DNA from: Candidatus Dojkabacteria bacterium | Lineage (GTDB): Bacteria > Patescibacteriota > Dojkabacteria > B142 > WJKM01 | Direction: 5' to 3' | DNA length: 5,009 nucleotides | Assembly: GCA_020429465.1 (NCBI GenBank) | Contig: JAGQLH010000091.1 | Location: 1-5,009, forward strand | Shown here: positions 1-5,009 of the stretch, piece after piece | How the letters are laid out: every line of letters starts with the position of its first letter | Numbering within the stretch: position 1 is the first letter of the stretch | Translations under genes and position numbers: made by a program | Notes under the pieces: model-generated | What the model was told of the DNA's origin: nothing | What the model saw: only the letters and a program-made list of their open reading frames with translations | The model's database searches: none

Positions 1-2
1 AC

Positions 3-326
3 ACAAATAGCACAAATAATACAACTGGTGCAGGTTACATAGCGATAGTAACAGCAGGGACGTTGCGGTTGCACGATTTTTACGCTAAGAATGCAGCAGG
101 TGGGGTTATCTTCGGTGGTGGTGCAGGTAATCTAATAACGAGTAATGTTATCTTACAAGCAACAAATATAGGGGGTGGTAGCTCTTTTGAACCGATAGCA
201 GGATTAGTTGGATTTACTGTTACTTATTCAGGTAGAACAAATATGAATTTAGCAACTACTCCGACTCCACCAATAACTCAAAACGTAACTGGGAACAAAA
301 TAGTTGATGCAAATATAACGATTTAG
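3..326 (+). CDS. 3' end of an unidentified Gly/Thr/Asn-rich phage structural protein (partial)
   Basis: The frame is open from the left edge to a TAG at 324-326, giving 107 visible residues; the real start lies outside the window. A TTG at 63 could be taken as a start, but the same frame runs on upstream without a stop, so an internal codon is more likely. The visible part has no charged or catalytic clusters. It is rich in Gly, Thr, Asn and Ala, with short glycine runs (FGGGAGN, IGGGSS) separated by alternating hydrophobic stretches such as LVGFTVTYSG. This composition suits a beta-rich virion protein such as a decoration, tail or fibre domain. It ends 28 bases before the next gene and is probably co-transcribed with it. 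That it is a real gene is fairly sure from its frame, composition and spacing; its exact role cannot be told. Confidence 0.7.
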   Translation, partial: TNSTNNTTGAGYIAIVTAGTLRLHDFYAKNAAGGVIFGGGAGNLITSNVILQATNIGGGSSFEPIAGLVGFTVTYSGRTNMNLATTPTPPITQNVTGNKIVDANITI

Positions 327-340
327 ATTATTTATTAATT

Positions 341-345
341 AGGAG
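341..345 (+). promoter_or_regulatory. Shine-Dalgarno for the 226-residue virion gene
   Basis: AGGAG lies nine bases before the ATG at 355, inside an AT-rich 28-base gap. It is the strongest ribosome site in the first third of the window and fixes the start of the gene that follows. No convincing promoter is seen in the gap. Confidence 0.85.
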
Positions 346-354
346 ATAAAGCAA

Positions 355-1035
355 ATGGCTTTACAAGCAATGGCAAACATATTAGGTGGTGGTGGTTCGG
401 GTGCAGTCCGACTATTATTCCCTGCTATAACAGGTTCTGAAATCACAAATTGGGATGCAGACACTGTTGATTTAACTGGTATTACTAGTTTAAAAATAGA
501 TTACGCTAACAAGCGAAAATCTACAGAATACGAGTCTGAAAGAACAATCAGAGGTGTAAACGTTAGAGCAGCGAAAAAAGATAAAACATTAGATGCAGTT
601 ACAGGGACAATAGTAGCAGCAGAAGGTCAAGCATCTTCAGTTGAAATTGGGTTCTATGCAAATGATGCTATTTTATCTAAGGTAAAAGCAGCTGTCGGAA
701 GTTCTGACCAACCAGTTATAGCAATATGGGCAGGTGGTGAAGTTGATGGAGGTTTACCAAAAGATTATCACTTATTAGGATATATCGACGGTAACTTAGC
801 TGAAGAGTATAAAGAAGGTGTACAAACATATACTATCAAGATTGCAGGTGGTGTAGGATTCACTGAAGACGATGGTTCACACACTGGTTACATCGCAGCA
901 TTTAAAACTACTCCGGGTCTTTTGGCTGCTGATGGTTTTGATGATACTACTGAAGCAGTAACTTTAACAGACGTAACTGCAGGAAATGTAACGACTCTAT
1001 TATCAGGTGAGATACTTGAAGTAACTAGAGCATAA
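355..1035 (+). CDS. Putative major structural protein, possibly tail tube subunit (226 aa)
   Basis: The 226-residue product starts at an ATG with AGGAG nine bases upstream. It has a flexible-looking N-terminus with a GGGGSG stretch at residues 11-16. A beta-rich body follows, including LKIDYANKRKSTEYESER near 46-63, a segment VEIGFYANDAILSKVKAAV near 96-114, and strand-like pieces HLLGYIDGNLAE (139-150) and QTYTIKIAGG (157-166). The C-terminus is rich in Thr, Val and Gly. No enzyme motif, signal peptide or membrane segment is visible. Size, Ala/Gly/Thr-rich composition, a good ribosome site and a terminator directly after the gene are what an abundant virion subunit would show. Tail tube protein is the favoured guess, but a capsid-decoration or other tail protein is possible. 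The 162-residue product at 3902-4390 competes for the tube role because it sits next to the probable chaperone gene. Confidence 0.6.
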   Translation: MALQAMANILGGGGSGAVRLLFPAITGSEITNWDADTVDLTGITSLKIDYANKRKSTEYESERTIRGVNVRAAKKDKTLDAVTGTIVAAEGQASSVEIGFYANDAILSKVKAAVGSSDQPVIAIWAGGEVDGGLPKDYHLLGYIDGNLAEEYKEGVQTYTIKIAGGVGFTEDDGSHTGYIAAFKTTPGLLAADGFDDTTEAVTLTDVTAGNVTTLLSGEILEVTRA

Positions 1036-1051
1036 TACCCTTAACTCGGAT

Positions 1052-1085
1052 GAGTGGGCTTAGTCAGATGAGCCCACTCTTCTTT
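1052..1085 (+). terminator. Rho-independent terminator after the 226-residue virion gene
   Basis: A perfect nine-base inverted repeat, GAGTGGGCT (1052-1060) and AGCCCACTC (1071-1079), can extend inward by a T-G and an A-T pair around a six-base loop. A T-rich tract (TTCTTT, 1080-1085) follows. The stem begins 17 bases after the TAA at 1033-1035, so a terminating ribosome should just leave it free to fold. The tract is interrupted by a C, so termination may be partial. The T tract is on the + strand side only, so the structure is directional. It would let the upstream genes be transcribed more than the hub and chaperone genes. Confidence 0.85.
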
Positions 1086-1101
1086 ATAAACGACAGACCA
1101 A

Positions 1102-3528
1102 ATGGCTACTTATAGACAAAATGATACTACTTATGAAGATGGTTACGGCGAGCTAACTATCACTTACATGATTTCCGACACGTGGGATGGTCTATTTACT
1201 TCCACCTCTTACGCTGTCAAGATCATCGAGCCAACCAAATTAAAATTTAAAAGAGAGCAAAAGATAGGGCAACTTGCCTTAGATGAGTTCAAATTCAAGA
1301 TAAACGAAACGCTCTTTAGCTATGACGATTCAACAATTATCGACTCACCAAAGACCCAACTTGACATAGAAAGGGACTTATTGTCCTTATGCTTAGCTTC
1401 TGACGTAGGTTCTTTAACATACATTGGTGTATTCATTAATGCGAGTGCCACTCCTACAATTGGAGAGTCGATATACGTTGGAGCTGTAAACTCTAAAACA
1501 AGTTTTGACGATCAGTTCTGGCATGATGATGAATATGGTGTAGCACCGACACCGCTACGAGAATATGATTTTGAGAGTTTACCAAGTGAGGAGGCGGTCT
1601 TTAATCATTATTCGCTTCAAGATATTGTCGATAGCATTGATTCCACCTGGGAAAATACTTTTGTCTTCAACGGCAGAGGATTCTATAAAGAGGGTAGCGT
1701 TGAAACTAGAATACCAAGATTAGTCCACGTTCACGAGCTTTTCAAAAAATTAGTAAGTGTGTACGAGGGGCTTTTGTTAGCAGGGGGCTTTGGCACTTGG
1801 AATTTTTCTTTTGCTAATTCCAAAATGGACGGCAAATACTCTCCTGTTCGGTGGAGGAGAGCATTTGAGAGCAACTTGTTTGGGCCTATTGTCGGTGGTG
1901 AGTTGTTGATTAATAGCTCCTTAACCCGAACTGTTGATATTTGGAATCAGATAAAGATATATGATGACGAAGCAAGGGAGTTATATATATCTGCTCAATA
2001 TATTCCAGATTCCAGTTATGGTGGTCCTTATGTTCCGTATAGTGTTGTAAAGCCAAATGTGAACACTGGGACAGACGATAGAAATGAATACAACCTTACA
2101 GCGGCTGAAGACTATCTATGGCAGAATATAGATAGGACAGAAAATACATTTACAGGGTTGCTTTATAGCATAGCCACTGACTTAGGGTTGTCTTTAAAAT
2201 TTACTTTTACTGCAAAAAGGAACGTGACAATCAGCTTTGTATCTAAAAGTGCTAAAGCTTCAAACTCAAAAATATACTTGCGTGACGTATCTAAGGCATC
2301 AGGTGAGATAAATGAATTAGAAAAAAGGGATGATAATAGAAAGTTAAGAGGGTCTGTAAGTTATTTAATTGCAGAACCAAATGAAAACAACTATAAGTTT
2401 AGTGAAGTAATAAACCAATTAGACCCCCACGTAGCGAGTGACGGATACCCTCTGTTTGAAAAGGGAGTGAGGGATAGTGGCTTAAAGAACACAATATCTA
2501 TAGGTGCGACTGTGTGGGGAACTTATGGCGATATAAAATGGAAACCATTAGAAATTAATACAACTATTCCTAAAGGAGATGCCAATACTGGTTGTGTGTT
2601 AAAAGTAGTTCAAATACCATACAATATGTATCTATCTGACTCAAGCGGCAATAAATTTGCACTCAATAAAGTAATTGGTAACTCTGTGCCTTACAACTCT
2701 GTCAGTTTCTCTAATCAACTATATATGAAAGTAGATAAGCGAGTAGGCGAAACTAATTGTCCAGATACGTACTATACACAAATAGGCAGATTAGAAATCA
2801 AAGAAGAAGGCACTGACAAGTATTATTATTCTCTAGCTGACTATGTCAATAGAACTAATACCAAAGACCAAGAGAAATACAGCACAAAATACAAATTGGA
2901 TATTCCGTATTTAATGTGTGCTTCAAATTCATCAGATGGTAGTTCGCCAACAATTTTCAATCTTGGTATAGATAAGATAATTGAAATTGACGGACTTGAT
3001 TACATTATAGATGAATATGAAATCGACTTACAAAAACTAAATGTGAAGCTCCAAATTAGTGCTATTGGCAGATTTGAATATGGGACAGCTACAGGCAGGG
3101 ATGATGATGGAGTTGTCGGCTTCACTATACCTTCCGAAGTAGATGATTCACCTGAGATTATATCAGATTTGACATTAAGAAACTCTGGTATCAAAGAAGG
3201 TGAGTTTGTCTCAAGAGTTTCAGAAACAGAAGTAGAAAGAACAGCCCCATTAGAGGCTCATTATGGTCGATTGCTTGGAGTTGCTAGACACGATGCTGAC
3301 CAAGACGACCCATTAACAGTACAAACATCAGGAGATGTAGAAATCTCGTGGCTATCAGGGAGTGTCAACGATGCAGTATTCGTAAAGAAAGTATCAGCAA
3401 CGCAAAACCTTTCTACTACACCAATAACTACTAAAACAGTAGATGAAGACCTCTACGCCGAAGTTGGTAGGGTTGTAGGTACAAACATAATGAGAATAGG
3501 TATTAAGGAGCATTTTGTAATAGAATGA
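1102..3528 (+). CDS. Large tail protein, putative tail hub / tail-tip component (808 aa)
   Basis: This 808-residue, mostly beta-rich protein has no signal peptide, membrane segment or clear catalytic motif. Residues about 46-72 (KLKFKREQKIGQLALDEFKF region) give an alternating hydrophobic pattern. A partly helical, aromatic-rich section follows at about 165-260. A segment near 400-420 is rich in charged residues (ELEKRDDNRKLRG). At about 628-657 the pattern IDGLDYIIDEYEIDLQKLN resembles the closing barrel of hub-type tail proteins. After an acidic linker (about 666-687), residues 688-808 form a separate Gly/Val-rich beta domain. The hub role is inferred from size, fold pattern and neighbours, not from a recognised match; a baseplate or receptor-binding protein is the main alternative. 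The ATG at 1102 has no Shine-Dalgarno before it. The TGA at 3526-3528 overlaps the next start, so the two are probably translationally coupled. Confidence 0.6.
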   Translation: MATYRQNDTTYEDGYGELTITYMISDTWDGLFTSTSYAVKIIEPTKLKFKREQKIGQLALDEFKFKINETLFSYDDSTIIDSPKTQLDIERDLLSLCLASDVGSLTYIGVFINASATPTIGESIYVGAVNSKTSFDDQFWHDDEYGVAPTPLREYDFESLPSEEAVFNHYSLQDIVDSIDSTWENTFVFNGRGFYKEGSVETRIPRLVHVHELFKKLVSVYEGLLLAGGFGTWNFSFANSKMDGKYSPVRWRRAFESNLFGPIVGGELLINSSLTRTVDIWNQIKIYDDEARELYISAQYIPDSSYGGPYVPYSVVKPNVNTGTDDRNEYNLTAAEDYLWQNIDRTENTFTGLLYSIATDLGLSLKFTFTAKRNVTISFVSKSAKASNSKIYLRDVSKASGEINELEKRDDNRKLRGSVSYLIAEPNENNYKFSEVINQLDPHVASDGYPLFEKGVRDSGLKNTISIGATVWGTYGDIKWKPLEINTTIPKGDANTGCVLKVVQIPYNMYLSDSSGNKFALNKVIGNSVPYNSVSFSNQLYMKVDKRVGETNCPDTYYTQIGRLEIKEEGTDKYYYSLADYVNRTNTKDQEKYSTKYKLDIPYLMCASNSSDGSSPTIFNLGIDKIIEIDGLDYIIDEYEIDLQKLNVKLQISAIGRFEYGTATGRDDDGVVGFTIPSEVDDSPEIISDLTLRNSGIKEGEFVSRVSETEVERTAPLEAHYGRLLGVARHDADQDDPLTVQTSGDVEISWLSGSVNDAVFVKKVSATQNLSTTPITTKTVDEDLYAEVGRVVGTNIMRIGIKEHFVIE
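3505..3510 (+). promoter_or_regulatory. Shine-Dalgarno for the 125-residue tail gene
   Basis: AAGGAG sits inside the end of the 808-residue gene, 14 bases before the ATG at 3525. That spacing is longer than usual. Together with the ATGA stop/start overlap, it suggests that ribosomes finishing the large gene do much of the initiation. Confidence 0.55.
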
Positions 3529-3902
3529 GTATTTACATTAAATATACCAATGACAATTGGGTTACTGACACTAAAGTCACGCTTGACCCTATACTCGACC
3601 GTACAATAGTTTCTACTTCAAAGGTAAAGGGAACATCGCTGAGGGGTTATGATTTTTCTCATAGACTATATAATAAAACTAAGAGACTGATAAGAATATC
3701 GGCAGACCAGCTTCAAACTGACACTCAAAAGCAAAATATAAGAGACATTTGGACAGCTGGTGGACTGAAATATTCTAGCGATGATGTTACATATTTCGAT
3801 GTCGTGTTAAAAGACGATGGCGATTATAGTCCAGAGCTAATTGATGATGATGAGAACTTAGAAGAAATCGAATTTGTTCTAATATACAGGGAGCCTAACT
3901 AA
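3525..3902 (+). CDS. Small tail-type protein of unknown function (125 aa)
   Basis: The 125-residue product starts in an ATGA overlap with the large upstream gene. It begins with strand-like, Thr-rich sequence, then has a basic middle (RLYNKTKRLIRISA, about 47-60) and a likely helix QTDTQKQNIRDIWTAGG (64-80). A pattern LKYSSDDVTYFDVVLKDDG (81-99) follows, then a strongly acidic stretch (residues 107-115), and it closes with a strand IEFVLIYREP. The mixed alpha/beta pattern and small size are like the minor tail or tail-completion proteins of phages, but no family is recognised. Its tight coupling to both neighbours argues that it acts in the same structure, perhaps bound to the hub protein. 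It has no signal peptide or membrane segment. Confidence 0.65.
   Translation: MSIYIKYTNDNWVTDTKVTLDPILDRTIVSTSKVKGTSLRGYDFSHRLYNKTKRLIRISADQLQTDTQKQNIRDIWTAGGLKYSSDDVTYFDVVLKDDGDYSPELIDDDENLEEIEFVLIYREPN
3888..3893 (+). promoter_or_regulatory. Shine-Dalgarno for the 162-residue tail gene
   Basis: AGGGAG lies eight bases before the ATG at 3902, within the last codons of the 125-residue gene. It supports this ATG, which shares one base with the preceding TAA. Confidence 0.7.
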
Positions 3903-4390
3903 TGGCAGTATTTAATGTAAATAACTTGCAAGGATGGAAGCACCTGCCAGTTGATGGTATAGTATTCTTCTACAACGATAGCGATGATAATGTTGACAAG
4001 GTTACTGTAAGGAATATACTTGAAGGTGCATCGTGGTCGATAGAAGAAATAAAGAGTAAATATAAAGATAGAAATGGTGTGTCTAGAGTTGTAGGATTGC
4101 TCTTAAAAGGCAGTATTACTTTATTAGAGAACAAGACATATTTACTAGGTGCTTTACCAGTATATATGCAACAAAATAATCCAGTTGATATATTTATCGG
4201 TTTGAAAGGTACTTATTCGAATGCAGATGAAAGCAAATTAAGATTCGATTTGAATAAGACGAAAATGGGGAGTTTCTCAACTACAGTTACTACAATATCC
4301 AGTGACGGAGAAGACACAAAAATTAAAATAGATTTTTTAGGCAGGATACATCCTGACCGTTTAAACTTAAGTCCAACATATACACTATAG
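3902..4390 (+). CDS. Tail-type structural protein, alternative tail tube candidate (162 aa)
   Basis: The product is 162 residues long. The start shares one base with the upstream stop (TAATG) and has a good ribosome site. The sequence alternates strand-like segments: VDGIVFFYNDS (17-27), VVGLLLKGSITLLENKTYLLG (63-83), VDIFIGLKGTYS (95-106) and, near the C-terminus, FSTTVTTISSDGEDTKIKIDFLG (125-147). Such beta-sandwich-like patterns are seen in tube and tail proteins. Its place directly before the probable tail assembly chaperone gene is where many siphophages and myophages keep the tail tube gene. The role is an inference from position and composition; no family match is claimed. The TAG at 4388-4390 overlaps the ribosome site of the next gene, so translation is likely coupled. 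Confidence 0.6.
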   Translation: MAVFNVNNLQGWKHLPVDGIVFFYNDSDDNVDKVTVRNILEGASWSIEEIKSKYKDRNGVSRVVGLLLKGSITLLENKTYLLGALPVYMQQNNPVDIFIGLKGTYSNADESKLRFDLNKTKMGSFSTTVTTISSDGEDTKIKIDFLGRIHPDRLNLSPTYTL

Positions 4391-4393
4391 GAG
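4389..4393 (+). promoter_or_regulatory. Shine-Dalgarno for the chaperone gene
   Basis: AGGAG overlaps the TAG stop of the upstream gene and lies six bases before the ATG at 4400. It clearly marks this start. Confidence 0.85.
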
Positions 4394-4399
4394 TTAGAA

Positions 4400-5009
4400 A
4401 TGTCAGAAGAGCAGACCAACTATGACGATATAAAAAAAGCTGTCGAACAGCTAGAAGACGAAATAACAATCCCGATTACCAAACCGAACGGAGATATTGT
4501 GAATGTTTATTACAAATTCAAGAATCTCAATTATAGACAGATAGAATCTACAAAGATTTGTATGCTTGTTTGGGATGAGAAATTGAAGAATTTACCAACT
4601 ACTATTGCTACCTTGCAGCAAGCACTATTTGAAGAAGCTGATGTTCGGGGAATGGCAATGATACTATATACGAAAGATTCTAAAGGAAATCCAAAACCTT
4701 TTATGGGTGGAGACATCAAGCAACACGAACCTTATGAGTTATTAAGTTATACAAATGGTGATCAGTATGATACATTAACTATGTGTAGAAATTTTTTTTT
4801 AGGAAAATGGGGAGTCACCTCGTTCAATTTCAAGAATCAATTTCTAGATACAGCACAATTATTAATGACCCATCAAATGGAAAACATCCAAAAAATGATG
4901 GTGGAAGCAGTAGCCAAGAAAGGATACTCCAAGAAACAGCAGAAGGAAGTAACGGAGCTTATAAAAACACTCTTGACACAATCATTAGTGAACACCTCGC
5001 AGGTGGATT
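4400..5009 (+). CDS. Putative tail assembly chaperone, 5' part (partial at right edge)
   Basis: The frame is open from the ATG at 4400 to the window edge, giving 203 residues without a stop. The N-terminus is acidic (MSEEQTNYDD). A strand pair follows around 22-40 (EITIPITKPNGDIVNVYYKF), then mainly helical sequence with TTIATLQQALFEEADVRGMA at 67-86. After residue 134 the unshifted frame is helical and rich in Met, Gln and Lys (for example QLLMTHQMENIQKMMVEAV at 153-171). No membrane segment or enzyme motif is visible. Placement after a tube-like gene, a shift-prone T run at codon 131-134 and a long open -1 frame are the reasons for the chaperone call. In lambda, G and GT hold the tape measure protein and recruit tube subunits. 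No direct family match is claimed; a neck or minor tail protein is the alternative. Confidence 0.55.
   Translation, partial: MSEEQTNYDDIKKAVEQLEDEITIPITKPNGDIVNVYYKFKNLNYRQIESTKICMLVWDEKLKNLPTTIATLQQALFEEADVRGMAMILYTKDSKGNPKPFMGGDIKQHEPYELLSYTNGDQYDTLTMCRNFFLGKWGVTSFNFKNQFLDTAQLLMTHQMENIQKMMVEAVAKKGYSKKQQKEVTELIKTLLTQSLVNTSQVD
4792..4801 (+). promoter_or_regulatory. Candidate -1 frameshift site (run of nine T)
   Basis: Codons 131-134 of the chaperone gene read AAT TTT TTT TTA. They hold two overlapping slippery heptamers in the correct phase, T TTT TTT (4792-4798) and T TTT TTA (4795-4801); the second is the same heptamer as the HIV-1 gag-pol site. A -1 slip moves ribosomes into a frame that is open to the window edge. 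RNA polymerase slippage on nine T, adding one U, would give the same fusion. No strong stimulatory stem or upstream Shine-Dalgarno-like element is apparent; only a three-base-pair GAG/CTC hairpin at 4812-4821 is seen. Confidence 0.5.
4801..5009 (+). CDS. Possible frameshift extension of the chaperone (T-like domain, -1 frame, partial)
   Basis: In the -1 frame a TAG at 4786-4788 lies just upstream of the T run, and no stop follows up to the edge: 69 codons from 4801. The peptide starts RKMGSHLVQFQESISRYS, has a Gly/Ser-rich middle (NDGGSSSQ) and then a helical-looking stretch (NTLDTIISEHL). By hand count 18 of 69 codons end in G or C, against 33 of 69 in the unshifted frame over the same bases and 41 of 133 in the gene before the T run, so this frame fits the local codon bias better. 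An internal ATG at 4807 has AGGA only two bases before it, so independent initiation is unlikely. It may be a GT-type extension, or the true continuation if one T is missing from the sequence. Confidence 0.4.

Noticed and set aside
63..326. An independent 87-residue gene starting at TTG 63
   Set aside because: The same frame is open to the left edge and reads as continuous Thr/Gly/Asn-rich sequence, so this is the tail of a longer gene.
1085..1090. TATAAA as a sigma-70 -10 box
   Set aside because: No -35-like sequence lies at 16-18 bases; AT-rich DNA after a terminator makes this match by chance. Kept only as a remark.
3000..3194. Minus-strand open frame of 64 codons
   Set aside because: It lies wholly inside the 808-residue gene, has no ribosome site and no protein-like pattern; a shadow.
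4213..4419. Minus-strand open frame of 68 codons
   Set aside because: It is antisense to the end of the 162-residue gene and spans the next gene's ribosome site; it is a shadow.
4531..4719. Minus-strand open frame of 62 codons
   Set aside because: It is antisense to the chaperone gene, whose sense frame has a clear ribosome site and a coherent protein; it is a shadow.
4809..4821. Frameshift-stimulating hairpin after the T run
   Set aside because: Only a three-base-pair stem (GAG/CTC, four-base loop) can be drawn, too weak to annotate as a structure.
4807..5009. Start of a separate gene (for example tape measure) at ATG 4807 in the -1 frame
   Set aside because: AGGA is only two bases before the ATG, and an overlap of 200 bases or more with the preceding frame would be unusual; frameshift entry explains it better.
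1..5009. CRISPR arrays, tRNA genes, insertion sequences or attachment sites
   Set aside because: No spaced repeats, cloverleaf-like segments, terminal inverted repeats or transposase/integrase-like frames were seen on either strand.

Overview
The window reads as part of the late structural (tail) module of a tailed bacteriophage or integrated prophage with an AT-rich genome. All credible genes lie on the + strand and are tightly packed. Stop codons of all three kinds (TAG, TAA, TGA) end plausible genes, so the standard bacterial code fits. Four of the five starts that can be judged have a purine-rich Shine-Dalgarno stretch. The sequence does not allow the host to be named beyond a low-GC bacterium. 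No gene is recognised by close similarity; functions are inferred from gene order, composition and fold-like patterns.

Layout: (1) 3-326 is the 3' end of a Gly/Thr/Asn-rich structural protein whose start lies off the left edge. (2) 355-1035 is a 226-residue virion-type protein, possibly a tail tube or other abundant structural subunit, closed by a clear intrinsic terminator at about 1052-1085. (3) 1102-3528 is an 808-residue, beta-rich protein that looks like a tail hub or tail-tip component with an extra small C-terminal domain. (4) 3525-3902 and 3902-4390 are two small tail-type proteins, coupled to each other and to the large gene by 4-base and 1-base overlaps. (5) 4400 to the right edge is the start of a probable tail assembly chaperone, judged from its position after a tube-like gene and its frameshift-type architecture.

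The most notable feature is in this last gene. A run of nine T (4792-4800) is read AAT TTT TTT TTA and contains two overlapping -1 slippery heptamers, T TTT TTT and T TTT TTA. Downstream, both the original frame and the -1 frame stay open to the window edge (69 codons each), and the -1 frame has the more AT-rich third positions typical of this phage. This matches the lambda G/GT logic, in which a frameshift makes a minor extended chaperone that recruits tube subunits to the tape measure protein. Here, unusually, the unshifted frame also continues far past the shift site. A homopolymer sequencing error remains a real alternative.

Together the genes would supply tail tube and tip parts plus the chaperone that assembles them. 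The terminator after the 226-residue gene suggests that this gene and those upstream are made in larger amounts than the hub and chaperone genes.
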